The notes beneath the pieces were generated by a model that saw only the letters and a list, made by a program, of their open reading frames with translations, had not been told where the DNA came from and did not search any database. From Bacteroidales bacterium (GTDB lineage: Bacteria; Bacteroidota; Bacteroidia; Bacteroidales; Muribaculaceae), in contig SFFL01000003.1 of the NCBI GenBank assembly GCA_004557825.1, positions 62,001 to 126,000 of the forward strand: DNA of 64,000 nt, written 5' to 3'. This document shows, in pieces, positions 1 to 8,030 of this stretch; within the stretch, counting starts at the first letter, position 1; each line of letters opens with the position of its first letter. The position numbers and the translations under genes are program-made.

Positions 1-53
1 CGTTACTTTATAATTTGACACAACCTTATTTTGGATAGGGATTTCAGGGAACG

Positions 54-416
54 TTATTTCACTACTGTCTTCTTGCCGTTGATGATGTAAATCTGGCTCT
101 TGATAGGCTAGCTTACGCGGATGCCCTGCAGGTTGTAGATTACATATTCGCTCTTTTCGGCTTCAGCATCAACATTTTCGATGCCGGTCTCGATATAGGC
201 CTGAGTGTCGAATTCGTAGTTGTAGTTGGCCTGCGGGTCGGTGGGCACGAAGTATGCGCGGCAAGCTTTCAGCGAGGTGTTGCCTTTGGCGGTGTTGATG
301 GAGGTGTTGAAATCAACAGTGTAGTTGTTGATTGTCTGACCGTCCTGTGCTTTCAGAGCCAGCGGGCACAATACCACCGAAAGAAACGATAGAAGTAGAA
401 GTTTCGTTTGTCTCAT
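54..416 (-). pseudogene. Remnant of a secreted protein with in-frame amber stop in its C-terminal tail
   Basis: From the ATG at 416 the minus strand encodes a clear signal peptide (LLLLSFLSVVLCPLA), about 60 residues without a recognised domain, then an acidic linker and YVIYNLQGIRVS, where a TAG at 108-110 ends the frame. Beyond the TAG the same frame continues as PIKSQIYIINGKKTVVK to a TAA at 54-56. The two halves together form the tail usual at the end of Bacteroidales secreted or surface proteins (YNLQG-RV, then IYIINGKK). One C-to-T change in a CAG codon would explain the stop. The body is far shorter than in typical carriers of this tail, so an internal deletion is likely as well. The original function cannot be told. 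Read-through of the amber codon is possible but unsupported. Confidence 0.6.
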
Positions 417-470
417 AGTGTAATGAATTTATTTTGACGTATTGTGATTGCAAGAAGTTACTATGATTCG

Positions 471-478
471 CAAAGATA
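471..478 (-). promoter_or_regulatory. Candidate -7 element of the secreted-protein remnant
   Basis: On the minus strand this reads TATCTTTG, matching the Bacteroidota -7 consensus TAnnTTTG, 54 nt upstream of the ATG at 416. No good TTTG lies about 20 bp further upstream, so support is partial. Confidence 0.35.
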
Positions 479-766
479 CGAATTATTTCCCGAATATTTG
501 TTAAAGAAATTATCCTGCACTATGCCTCCGATTATATTCTTTAACAAAAATGCCCCTTTGCAATGCCCCAGGCGCTTGCCTCCCCTCCCATAACCTTGTT
601 ATTTAACATTATTTAACCTCGCCAAAAGGCTTGAGATATTACATTCGATGACACATCCGCGCCCGGATGGGGCATCAGACAGGAGGACAGGAGGAACAGA
701 AGACGGGAGCGTGATTTTGGGAATAACAGACGTAGTGGGGGGGGGCTGGCGTAGCCAGCTGGCAGG

Positions 767-950
767 GTAGCCAGGGGTGCAGCTGCGCGGAGCGCTGCAA
801 ACCCCTGGTATTATCGATATTTTAAAATATTAGCGCTTCGTAGATGCGCGTCAAAAATCACTGACGCGCATCTACGAAGCGCTTTTTGGGTGGTGTGAGC
901 TGCAAATACCAGGGGTTTGCAGCGCTCCGCGCAGCTGCACCCCTGGCTAC
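767..950. repeat. Nested perfect palindrome (44-bp outer arms, 22-bp inner arms)
   Basis: Outer arms 767-810 and 907-950 are exact reverse complements over 44 bp. Inside them 832-853 and 862-883 are exact reverse complements over 22 bp with an 8-base loop. The outer arm contains CCAGGGGTGCAGCT, which recurs at 24776-24789. DNA or RNA from here could fold into a long hairpin with a second hairpin at its tip. No protein is encoded. Confidence 0.9.
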
Positions 951-954
951 ACTC

Positions 955-1056
955 TTGGTCGGCTATGCCGACCCCCATAGGGCCTTCTCATAGTGCTGCA
1001 ATTGAGATATTTGGTCGGCTATACCGACCCCCATAGTACCCTCTCATAATGCTGCG
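955..1056. repeat. 46-bp direct repeat, two copies at 56-bp spacing, each with a hairpin
   Basis: Positions 955-1000 and 1011-1056 are near-identical 46-bp copies starting TTGGTCGGCTATGCCGACC. The start of each is a short palindrome (GGTCGGC...GCCGACC; the second copy has one changed base in the loop). They lie next to the nested palindrome and downstream of asnS. Confidence 0.8.
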
Positions 1057-1119
1057 GTATCGCGCCACTACAACCGTAGGGAACCATCCCGCAGGGGATG
1101 AATGAAATGGGGGGAGGGA

Positions 1120-2514
1120 TTAGAAATCGGCGGATTTCGGGTAGCGGGGGAAGGGGATGACGTCGCGGATGTTGGCCATACCGGTGACGAAGAGCACGAG
1201 GCGCTCGAAGCCGAGGCCGAAGCCCGAGTGGGGCACGGTGCCGAAGCGGCGAGTGTCGAGGTACCACCACATATCTTTCATCGGGATGTTAAGTTCTTCG
1301 ATGCGCTTGAGGAGCTTGTCGTAGTTCTCTTCGCGCTCTGAGCCGCCGATGATTTCGCCGATGGTGGGGAAGAGCACGTCCATAGCGCGGACGGTCTTGT
1401 CGTCGTCGTTGAGCTTCATGTAGAAGGCCTTGATCTCCTTGGGGTAACCGGTGAGGATAACCGGGCGCTTGAAGTAGTGCTCCACGAGGTAGCGTTCGTG
1501 CTCGCTCTGGAGGTCTACGCCCCAGTCGACGGGGTATTCAAATTTGTGGCCGCTCTCTTTGAGGAGTTTTACGCCTTCGGTGTAGGTGAGACGCACAAAA
1601 TCCTGGCTGACAACCGATTCGAGGCGCTGAATCAGCTCCTTGTCGTAGTGCTCGGAGAGGAATTCGATATCGTCGCGGCACTTGTCGAGGGCATAGCGGA
1701 TGCAATATTTCAGGAAGTCCTCGGCCAGGTCCATATTCTCGTTGATGTCGATGAAGGCTACCTCCGGCTCTACCATCCAGAACTCGGCAAGGTGTCGGGC
1801 GGTGTTGGAGTTTTCGGCGCGGAATGTGGGGCCGAAGGTGTAGATGGCACCCAGGGCTGTGGCGCCAAGCTCACCTTCGAGCTGGCCGCTCACGGTCAGT
1901 GCGGTGGGCTTGCCGAAGAAGTCCTGCGAGTAGTCGACTTTCCCTTCCTCGGTGCGGGGAAGCTCGTCGAGGTTGAGGGTGGTCACCTGGAACATAGCGC
2001 CGGCGCCTTCGCAGTCGCTGGCGGTGATGAGCGGGGTGTTCAGGTAGTAGAATCCGCGTTCCTGGAAGTATTTGTGGATGGCGAAAGCCAGGGCCGAGCG
2101 CACGCGCAGCACTGCCGAGAAGGTGTTGGTGCGGGGGCGCAGGTGGGCTATCTCGCGGAGAAATTCCAGCGTGTGGCCTTTTTTCTGCAGGGGGTATGCC
2201 TCGGGGTCGGCGGTGCCGTAGACTTCGAGGGTTTTGGCCTGAACCTCAACCGACTGTCCTTTGCCCATCGACTCGACAAGCAGACCGGTGACGCAGATGG
2301 CCGAACCGGTGGTGACGGGCTTGAGCTGCTCGTCGGTAAAGGCCTGCATGTCAAGCACAATCTGCAGGTTGCGGATGGTGGAACCGTCGTTGAGGGCTAC
2401 AAACTGCACGTGCTTGTTGCCGCGGCGGGTGCGCACCCATCCTTTGACGCAGACTTCCTTGCCCACGAGGGCTGCGGAGTCGGCGTAAATATCTGAGACT
2501 CTTGTTCTTTTCAT
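1120..2514 (-). CDS. asnS: Asparaginyl-tRNA synthetase
   Basis: Cytoplasmic class IIb synthetase that charges tRNA-Asn with asparagine. The 464-residue length is normal. An N-terminal OB-fold anticodon-binding domain (KGWVRTRRGNKHVQFVALNDG, roughly residues 20-110) is followed by the catalytic domain with motif 2 FRAENSNTARHLAEFW (about residue 230) and motif 3 GFGLGFERLV near the C-terminus. The REIAHLRPRTNTF segment and absence of the AspRS insertion favour AsnRS over AspRS. It starts 13 bp after the upstream pseudouridine synthase, so the two probably share the promoter at 4159-4190. Confidence 0.97.
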   Translation of the reverse strand: MKRTRVSDIYADSAALVGKEVCVKGWVRTRRGNKHVQFVALNDGSTIRNLQIVLDMQAFTDEQLKPVTTGSAICVTGLLVESMGKGQSVEVQAKTLEVYGTADPEAYPLQKKGHTLEFLREIAHLRPRTNTFSAVLRVRSALAFAIHKYFQERGFYYLNTPLITASDCEGAGAMFQVTTLNLDELPRTEEGKVDYSQDFFGKPTALTVSGQLEGELGATALGAIYTFGPTFRAENSNTARHLAEFWMVEPEVAFIDINENMDLAEDFLKYCIRYALDKCRDDIEFLSEHYDKELIQRLESVVSQDFVRLTYTEGVKLLKESGHKFEYPVDWGVDLQSEHERYLVEHYFKRPVILTGYPKEIKAFYMKLNDDDKTVRAMDVLFPTIGEIIGGSEREENYDKLLKRIEELNIPMKDMWWYLDTRRFGTVPHSGFGLGFERLVLFVTGMANIRDVIPFPRYPKSADF

Positions 2515-2527
2515 TCTTTAGAAAATA

Positions 2528-4057
2528 TTATTCAAATGAACCCATCTTCAGGAAGTTGACTTCCTCCTGTGTGAGGTAGCGCCAGCGTCCGCGGGGAAGG
2601 TTCTTTTTGGTGAGACCGGCGAAGTATACGCGGTCGAGCTTGGTGACATGATAGCCCAGCGACTCGAAGATGCGGCGCACGATGCGGTTGCGGCCCGAGT
2701 GGATTTCGATGCCGGCCTGGTTGCGGTCGTTTTCGGTGACGTAGCTGATGGCATCGGCGTGGATTTCGCCATCCTCAAGCTCTATGCCGTCGGCGATGTG
2801 CTGCATATCTTCCTCAGCGATGTCCTTGTCGGTCCATACGTGGTAGATTTTTTTCTTCACGTATTTGGGGTGAGTGAGCTTCGAGGCAAGGTCGCCGTCG
2901 TTGGTGAGCAGGAGCACGCCGGTGGTGTTGCGGTCGAGACGGCCCACAGGATAGATGCGTTCCTGGCAGGCACCCTTCACGAGGTCGAGCACGGTGGTGC
3001 GGCCGTTGGGGTCGTCGGAGGTGGTGACGCAGTCTTTGGGCTTATTGAGCAGGATGTAGCACTTGCTTTCCAGTGCCACAGCCTGGTCCTTGAATTCTAC
3101 AGTATCGTTGTGGCCGATCTTGGTGCCGAGTTCGGTGACTACTTCGCCGTTGACTTTCACCAGGCCCTGCTGGATGAATTCGTCGGCTTCGCGGCGAGAG
3201 CAAAGGCCGGCGTTGGCCAGGAACTTGTTCAGACGGATCTGTTCGTTGGGATCGGGTACCGGCAGCTCGTATTCGATGCGTTTCGGACGCGGAACGAAGC
3301 TCTTGCCGGGAGCCATACGGTTGCCCTGGCGGTTGTAGCCACCCTGCTGGCGGTTGTTATATCCGCCCTGACGGTTGTTGTAGCCACCCTGCTGGCGGTT
3401 GTAACCGCCCTGACGGTTGTTGTAACCGCTTTCCTGGCGGTTGTAGCCACCCTGCTGACGGTTGTTATATCCGCCCTGACGGTTGTTGTAGCCACCCTGC
3501 TGGCGGTTATAGCCACCCTGGCGGTTGTATCCGCCCTGGCGATTGTTGTTGTAACCGCCCTGACGGTTGTAGTTGTTACGGCGGGGCTGATAGCCGTTCT
3601 GCTGGGGAGCCTGCTGCTCGCCTTCAGCGCTTACAGCTGCGTTGTCGGCACCATCGGCGGGAGTGCCTTCGGTGCGGGGCACGTACGGGCGGGGCTGATA
3701 GCCGCCCTGCTGATTGTTGTAGCGGTTGTAGCCACCCTGCTGACGGTTGTAGCCACCCTGGCGGTTATATCCGCCCTGACGGCCGTTGTAACCGCCATCC
3801 TGACGGTTGTAGTTGTTGCGACGGGGCTGATAGCCATTCTGCTGACCATAGGGGCGCGGCTGATAGGGGCGCGGCTGGTAGCCGTTCTGCGCCGGACGCT
3901 CACCGTAAGACTGGTGCTCGGAGCCGTCGGCCTGAGCAGCAGAGTCGAATGCCGGTTTCTCGTAATTCTTTTCTGAATGGCCTTGGGCGTTGTCGGCAGC
4001 GCCGGGAATCTGGCCAATGCGAGGACGTTTTGGTTTCTTAGCTTCGTTGGATTCCAT
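2528..4057 (-). CDS. rluB: RsuA/RluB-family 23S rRNA pseudouridine synthase with repeat-rich N-terminal arm
   Basis: Converts a uridine of ribosomal RNA to pseudouridine. Residues 1-265 are a disordered arm made of many copies of GGYNRQ/GGYNNRQ and QPRRNNYNRQ, rich in Gly, Asn, Tyr, Arg and Gln. An S4 RNA-binding domain follows (IRLNKFLANAGLCSRREAD, about 275-335), then the synthase domain with the catalytic aspartate in PVGRLDRNTTGVLLLTNDG (Asp about residue 376). The family is usually about 240-300 residues without the arm, so this protein is nearly doubled. The arm resembles low-complexity RNA-binding regions and may help bind rRNA or phase separate; that is inference. RluB versus RsuA or RluE cannot be settled from sequence alone. 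Confidence 0.9.
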   Translation of the reverse strand: MESNEAKKPKRPRIGQIPGAADNAQGHSEKNYEKPAFDSAAQADGSEHQSYGERPAQNGYQPRPYQPRPYGQQNGYQPRRNNYNRQDGGYNGRQGGYNRQGGYNRQQGGYNRYNNQQGGYQPRPYVPRTEGTPADGADNAAVSAEGEQQAPQQNGYQPRRNNYNRQGGYNNNRQGGYNRQGGYNRQQGGYNNRQGGYNNRQQGGYNRQESGYNNRQGGYNRQQGGYNNRQGGYNNRQQGGYNRQGNRMAPGKSFVPRPKRIEYELPVPDPNEQIRLNKFLANAGLCSRREADEFIQQGLVKVNGEVVTELGTKIGHNDTVEFKDQAVALESKCYILLNKPKDCVTTSDDPNGRTTVLDLVKGACQERIYPVGRLDRNTTGVLLLTNDGDLASKLTHPKYVKKKIYHVWTDKDIAEEDMQHIADGIELEDGEIHADAISYVTENDRNQAGIEIHSGRNRIVRRIFESLGYHVTKLDRVYFAGLTKKNLPRGRWRYLTQEEVNFLKMGSFE

Positions 4058-4158
4058 AATAAGGAAGAAAAATAAAAACAGTTGTTACGTAAATTGCAGG
4101 AATTTAGGTTGTAGTGTATTGGAAATAAAGGAAATATTGAGCGACGTAAAATCCGCCC

Positions 4159-4190
4159 CAAAGTTACATCTTTTTATTCATTCCAACAAA
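4159..4190 (-). promoter_or_regulatory. Promoter of the rluB-asnS operon
   Basis: On the minus strand TTTG (4187-4190), exactly 20 bp, then TAACTTTG (4159-4166) matches the Bacteroidota -33/-7 pattern. It leaves a leader of about 95 nt before the rluB ATG at 4057. A short direct repeat (ttccaaca) surrounds the -33 box. Confidence 0.75.
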
Positions 4191-4416
4191 CTTTTTATTA
4201 ATTCCAACAATTATATAACGTTTTTATCTGCAAAAGAATGTAAATTTTCCACAAATTCTCCCGCAAAAAATGCAGAATGCAGAATGTGGAATGCGCAAGA
4301 CAGGAGAACAGGAGGACAGGAGGCTGCGCGGCGCTTCCTCCCGGTTCAGGCTGTAGGGCTCGGCTGTGGAGCCTGGCTTCGGGGCTTCACTTCGGGGCTT
4401 GGCTTTGGGGCTTCAC

Positions 4417-4461
4417 TTCGGGCATATGCCCTCAGCACAGTGTTGAGGGCGCATGCCCGAA
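4417..4461. repeat. 45-bp palindrome, copy A
   Basis: Arms 4417-4437 and 4441-4461 (starting TTCGGGCATATGCCCTCAGC) are complementary apart from about one position around a 3-base loop. The same palindrome, with compensating differences in the middle, recurs at 15724-15768. It lies between the serS 3' end and the rluB promoter, in a 557-base gap that otherwise holds short purine-rich tandem repeats (4269-4325, gacaggagaacaggagg type) and no gene. Confidence 0.75.
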
Positions 4462-4541
4462 ATGGAGAAAGGCAGGGGAAAGGCCGGGGAGGGCTGGGGG
4501 AGAGGCTGGGCGGGGTGGGCGGGGTGGGCGGGGGAAAAGCG

Positions 4542-4592
4542 CGGCGTAGCTGCGGGTCTGGGGCCGGTGGGGCCTGACGAGCAGCTACGCCG
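4542..4592 (-). terminator. Possible serS terminator hairpin
   Basis: CGGCGTAGCTGC (4542-4553) pairs with GCAGCTACGCCG (4581-4592), a 12-bp perfect stem 24 bp beyond the serS stop. On the minus strand the stem is followed by a short T run (CGCGCTTTTCCCC). The loop is long, so the call is tentative. Confidence 0.4.
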
Positions 4593-4615
4593 TGATGGTG
4601 GGATGCGGCTGGGGA

Positions 4616-5887
4616 TCAGTTGATGATGTCGAAGCCGGTGTATTTGCGGAGGCATTCGGGGATGATGATGCCTTCGGGGGTCTGATTGTTCTCAAGCAGG
4701 GCTGCCACGATGCGGGGCAGTGCGAGCGCGGAGCCGTTGAGGGTGTGGCAGAGGCGTGTCTTCTTGTCCTCGCCGCGGTAACGGCATTTCAGACGGTTGG
4801 CCTGATAGGTCTCGAAGTTGCTGACCGAGGATACTTCCAGCCAGCGCTTCTGGGCTGCCGACCATACTTCAAAGTCGAAGGTGATGGCGGAGGTGAAGCT
4901 CATATCGCCGCCGCAGAGGCGCAGGATGTGCCAGGGAAGTTCCAGGCGGTCGAGGAGGCTCTGCACGTGGTCTTTCATTTTCTCAAGCGCGGCGTAGGAG
5001 TCTTCGGGGCGCTCGATGCGCACGATTTCCACCTTGTCGAACTGGTGCAGGCGGTTGAGGCCGCGTACATCTTTGCCGTAGCTGCCGGCTTCGCGGCGGA
5101 AGCAGGCCGAATATGCGCAGTTCATCTTGGGCAGCTCCGATTCGGGGATGATGACGTCGCGGTAGATGTTGGTCACGGGCACTTCGGCTGTGGGAATCAA
5201 GTAAAGATTGTCCAGCTCGCAGTGATACATCTGCGCTTCCTTGTCGGGGAGCTGGCCTGTGCCGTATGCCGAAGCCTCGTTCACTACATAGGGAGGCTCC
5301 ACCTCGGTGTAGCCGGCCTCATTGGCGCTGTCGAGGAAGAACTGGATGAGGGCGCGCTGCAGGCGAGCGCCTTTGCCGATGTATACGGGGAATCCGGCGC
5401 CGGTGATTTTCACACCCAGGTCGAAGTCGATGAGGTTGTATTTCTTGCAGAGGTCCCAGTGGGGAAGTGCATCCTCGGGGAGGTCAGGGAGGCGTCCGCC
5501 CACCTTCTCCACAACGTTGTCGGCTGCGGTTTTGCCTTCGGGCACCATATCGCAGGGAAGGTTAGGAATAGTGCAGAGCAGCTCGTGCAGCTCCTTCTCG
5601 GTGGCGGCAAGCTGGTCGGCAATCTGCTTCTGAGCATCTTTGAGCGCGCCCACCTGAGCCTTGGCGGCATTGGCTTCGTCGACTTTTTTCTCTTTCATAA
5701 GAGTGCCGATCGAGGCGGCAAGCTTATTAAGCTCGGCAGCCTTTGTGTCGTTGTCGAGCTGGAGCTGACGGCGACGGTCGTCGAGCGCAAGCACCTGATG
5801 GATGGGTTCCTTTCCGTCGAAACCCTTTATAGCCAACTTGGCGATAGCCTTTTCGGGGTCGGCTTTGATTTGCTGAATGGTAAGCAT
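4616..5887 (-). CDS. serS: Seryl-tRNA synthetase
   Basis: Charges tRNA-Ser and tRNA-Sec with serine in the cytoplasm. The 423 residues have the standard layout: an N-terminal antiparallel coiled-coil arm (about 25-110, LDDRRRQLQLDNDTKAAELNK onward) that grips the long variable arm of the tRNA, then the class II core with motif 2 ACFRREAGSYGKDVRGLNRLHQF (about 265) and motif 3 LNGSALALPRIVAALLENNQ (about 385), ending KYTGFDIIN. It begins 27 bp after yqeY, so the two form an operon driven from 6406-6437. Confidence 0.97.
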   Translation of the reverse strand: MLTIQQIKADPEKAIAKLAIKGFDGKEPIHQVLALDDRRRQLQLDNDTKAAELNKLAASIGTLMKEKKVDEANAAKAQVGALKDAQKQIADQLAATEKELHELLCTIPNLPCDMVPEGKTAADNVVEKVGGRLPDLPEDALPHWDLCKKYNLIDFDLGVKITGAGFPVYIGKGARLQRALIQFFLDSANEAGYTEVEPPYVVNEASAYGTGQLPDKEAQMYHCELDNLYLIPTAEVPVTNIYRDVIIPESELPKMNCAYSACFRREAGSYGKDVRGLNRLHQFDKVEIVRIERPEDSYAALEKMKDHVQSLLDRLELPWHILRLCGGDMSFTSAITFDFEVWSAAQKRWLEVSSVSNFETYQANRLKCRYRGEDKKTRLCHTLNGSALALPRIVAALLENNQTPEGIIIPECLRKYTGFDIIN

Positions 5888-5914
5888 ATTATACGATACT
5901 GATGGTAATCATTA

Positions 5915-6367
5915 TTAATTATTGAGCAGCTCGCGCACCTTGGCCGAGATAGCCTTTCCTTCGGCACGTCCGGCAAGCTCTTTCGAGGCCACGCCCATCA
6001 CCTTGCCCATTTCCTTGGGGGATGTGGCTCCGACGCGGGCGATAATCTCGCGCAGCTTGGCGGTGAGCTCCTCCTCGGAGAGAGTGGCGGGGAGATATTC
6101 GGCAATCACCTGAGCCTGGTCAAGTTCAACCTTGGCCAGCTCGGGGCGGTTCTGCTGAGTGTATATTTCGGCGCTTTCTTTGCGCTGTTTGATCATTTTG
6201 GCAAGGATGGCCATAGCCTTATCGTCGGGCAGTTCGCCGTCGGCACCTTTGGCGGTTTTAGCTTCCAGGAATTCCTTTTTGATACCGCGGAGGGCTTCCA
6301 GACGGGCGGCATCGCGTGCGAGCATTGCCTTTTTGATGTCCTCCGAAACTTGGTCGAAGAGATTCAT
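5915..6367 (-). CDS. GatB/YqeY domain-containing protein
   Basis: A 150-residue protein consisting of the YqeY fold, an N-terminal helical domain (MNLFDQVSEDIKKAMLARDAARLEALRGIKK) and a C-terminal domain related to the tail of GatB (YLPATLSEEELTAKLREII...MGKVMGVASKELAGRAEGKAIS). The GatB tail contacts tRNA in the amidotransferase, so an RNA-linked role is likely, but the exact job of the free-standing protein is not established. It is the first gene of a two-gene unit with serS, in line with a translation role. Confidence 0.93.
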   Translation of the reverse strand: MNLFDQVSEDIKKAMLARDAARLEALRGIKKEFLEAKTAKGADGELPDDKAMAILAKMIKQRKESAEIYTQQNRPELAKVELDQAQVIAEYLPATLSEEELTAKLREIIARVGATSPKEMGKVMGVASKELAGRAEGKAISAKVRELLNN

Positions 6368-6405
6368 TATAGTGAGTATTTATTAAATTGATGTAAATCA
6401 GAACG

Positions 6406-6437
6406 CAAAGTTACGCATCCTTGCGCAAAAGAGCAAA
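6406..6437 (-). promoter_or_regulatory. Promoter of the yqeY-serS operon
   Basis: Minus strand: TTTG (6434-6437), 20 bp, TAACTTTG (6406-6413), a full match to the Bacteroidota pattern. The expected start lies about 33 nt upstream of the yqeY ATG at 6367. Confidence 0.8.
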
Positions 6438-6467
6438 ATTAATGCAAAAATCTTTTGCGCCGGCGGC

Positions 6468-7148
6468 TCAGAGATTGTCGAGGAGGCGCGGACGGAGGCG
6501 ACGGGTGCGCTCCAGCGACTTCTCGTGGCGCCATTCGGCGATTTTGGCCTCGTGACCCGAGAGGAGGATGTCGGGCACCTTCCACCCCTTGTAGTCGGCC
6601 GGACGTGTGTAATCCGGGGCGGCCAGGAGTGAATCCTGGAAGGAGTCGCTCAGCGCCGACTGCTCGTCGCCCAGTACGCCGGGGATAAGGCGGACAATGG
6701 CGTCGGAGATGATGATGGCGGGGAGCTCGCCGCCGGTGAGCACATAGTCGCCGATGGAAATCTCGCGGGTGATCAGATGCTCGCGTATGCGGTAATCCAC
6801 CCCCTTGTAGTGGCCGCAGAGGATGATGATATTATTGAGCAGCGACATACTGTTGGCCATAGGCTGGTCAAAGAGTTCGCCGTCGGGCGAAGTGAAAATC
6901 ACCTCGTCGTAGTCGCGTTCGGCCTTCAGGGCTGCGATACAGCGGTCGACCGGCTCCACCTGCATCACCATTCCGGCCTCGCCGCCGAAGGGGTAGTCGT
7001 CGACCTTGCGGTGCTTGTTGGTGGTGTAGTCGCGGAGATTGTGCACGTGAAATTCGGCCAGCCCTTTGGTCTGCGCGCGTTTCAGAATGGAGCAGCCGAA
7101 GGGGGAGTCGAACATTTCAGGGAGTACTGTGAGGATATCTATTCTCAT
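6468..7148 (-). CDS. trmD: tRNA (guanine-N1-)-methyltransferase
   Basis: Methylates G37 next to the anticodon, preventing frameshifting; S-adenosylmethionine-dependent SPOUT enzyme acting as a homodimer. 226 residues, the usual bacterial length. Signature regions are MRIDILTVLPEMFDSPF at the start, GGEAGMVMQVEPV (about 60) and the knotted cofactor loop DYVLTGGELPAIIISDAIVRLIPGVLG (about 135-160). Its ATG overlaps the stop codon of the AsnA-like gene (ATGA at 7145-7148), so it ends the long phoH-to-trmD run and is translationally coupled. It is not next to rplS/rimM here, unlike in many other bacteria. Confidence 0.97.
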   Translation of the reverse strand: MRIDILTVLPEMFDSPFGCSILKRAQTKGLAEFHVHNLRDYTTNKHRKVDDYPFGGEAGMVMQVEPVDRCIAALKAERDYDEVIFTSPDGELFDQPMANSMSLLNNIIILCGHYKGVDYRIREHLITREISIGDYVLTGGELPAIIISDAIVRLIPGVLGDEQSALSDSFQDSLLAAPDYTRPADYKGWKVPDILLSGHEAKIAEWRHEKSLERTRRLRPRLLDNL

Positions 7149-7939
7149 ATTTTGTCAAGAAGAGAAGACTGATGGAGCAATTGCATGGCCAGGCGGTCGC
7201 GATAGACCGTGGCACCGATAGACCGTGGTACAGGCGCACTGCTGCCGGGGATGGCAAATGCCGGGAGCACTGAGAAGTCGGCCAGCAGCAGCGGTCGCCC
7301 TACGGTGGAATTCCATACCGACAGGGATGCGCGGTCGCCCTCTACGACTACAACGGCGCGGTCGGTGTGCGTGTGGTTATAGAGATATTCCGCGCGCTCG
7401 GGCGAGGCCTCGGGGTTGGCGGCCTGCATATCGGCCGGGGTGGTCACTTTGGTTTTTGAAGGGAGCGTGGCGTCGAGATGCGGAAACAGCTCCAGGATGC
7501 GCTCTTCAGCGCCCTGAAACAGCGAAAACATCTTTCGTGCGGCGTTCTCGAGCAGCTCTTCGGCGCTGTCGGCCTCGTCGATGGTCTGGCGGAGCACCCA
7601 GGCATCGACCTGCGGAGAAGATATGGTGGATTCCTCCGTCTCGGGGCGTATGCCGTTCATCACGGCGAACACGCCGAAGCCCGAGGCTATGTCGTAGCGG
7701 AGCAGTTGCCGGGCCATCCAGCGGTCGAGGCCGCGCACTATCGCCATCCGTTCGCCCGAATGAGGTAGGGTGAACTCCACGCACTTGCCCGGGTCGAGCA
7801 GCGGCGACCCGGCCGGAAGATATAGCGGGGTGGAGACTCGGCGGAGCGAGAAAGCCTCCGCCATCTTCGGTTCGAGGTGGCGCTTGATTTCGGTGAACGC
7901 TATTTCGGCTGTCTCACGCAGCAGTCGTGGCTTAAACAT
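7145..7939 (-). CDS. AsnA-like (aspartate-ammonia ligase family) protein, divergent, possibly non-catalytic
   Basis: 264 residues against about 330 for true AsnA. The order of family landmarks is kept: MAIVRGLDRWMARQLLRYDI (compare the HSLAKWKRQTLGQHDF segment of E. coli AsnA), FAVMNGIRPE, SPQVDAWVLRQ, a WN motif (SLSVWNSTVG) and a terminal IGATVYRDRLAMQLLH that corresponds to IGGGIGQSRLTMLLLQ. Against the E. coli sequence as I recall it, the Arg of LRPDE and the first Asp of VDQW are kept, but the following Gln reads Ala and the region carrying a late catalytic Asp is shortened. It may be an asparagine synthetase with altered chemistry or a binding or regulatory paralogue. It sits between an outer-membrane gene (91-bp gap) and trmD (overlap), which gives no clear hint. 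Confidence 0.65.
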   Translation of the reverse strand: MFKPRLLRETAEIAFTEIKRHLEPKMAEAFSLRRVSTPLYLPAGSPLLDPGKCVEFTLPHSGERMAIVRGLDRWMARQLLRYDIASGFGVFAVMNGIRPETEESTISSPQVDAWVLRQTIDEADSAEELLENAARKMFSLFQGAEERILELFPHLDATLPSKTKVTTPADMQAANPEASPERAEYLYNHTHTDRAVVVVEGDRASLSVWNSTVGRPLLLADFSVLPAFAIPGSSAPVPRSIGATVYRDRLAMQLLHQSSLLDKI

Positions 7940-8030
7940 AGCCGCAGTTATTTTAGGTTAGAGATAATGTCGGGGAGGGGACTCAGATTTCGTAGCCGAC
8001 GGGCGGTTGAAAATTGGTGGCTTTCCCGGT

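Larger units (their letters stand above)
417..1119. other. Long gene-free stretch rich in palindromes and repeats
   Basis: About 700 bases without a credible gene. It holds the remnant's upstream region, an AT-rich part to about 640, short direct repeats of the type acaggagga at 679-700 (similar ones recur at 4306-4325), a large nested palindrome at 767-950 and a 46-bp direct repeat at 955-1056. Small frames here have no protein-like composition. Confidence 0.6.

Noticed and set aside
2648..3976. 442-codon plus-strand open frame over the pseudouridine synthase gene
   Set aside because: It is antisense to a well-supported gene and is composed of repetitive Val/Ala/Leu/Thr stretches that mirror the Gly/Asn/Tyr repeats.
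4592..5902. 436-codon plus-strand frame over serS
   Set aside because: Antisense shadow of serS, which has all its motifs.
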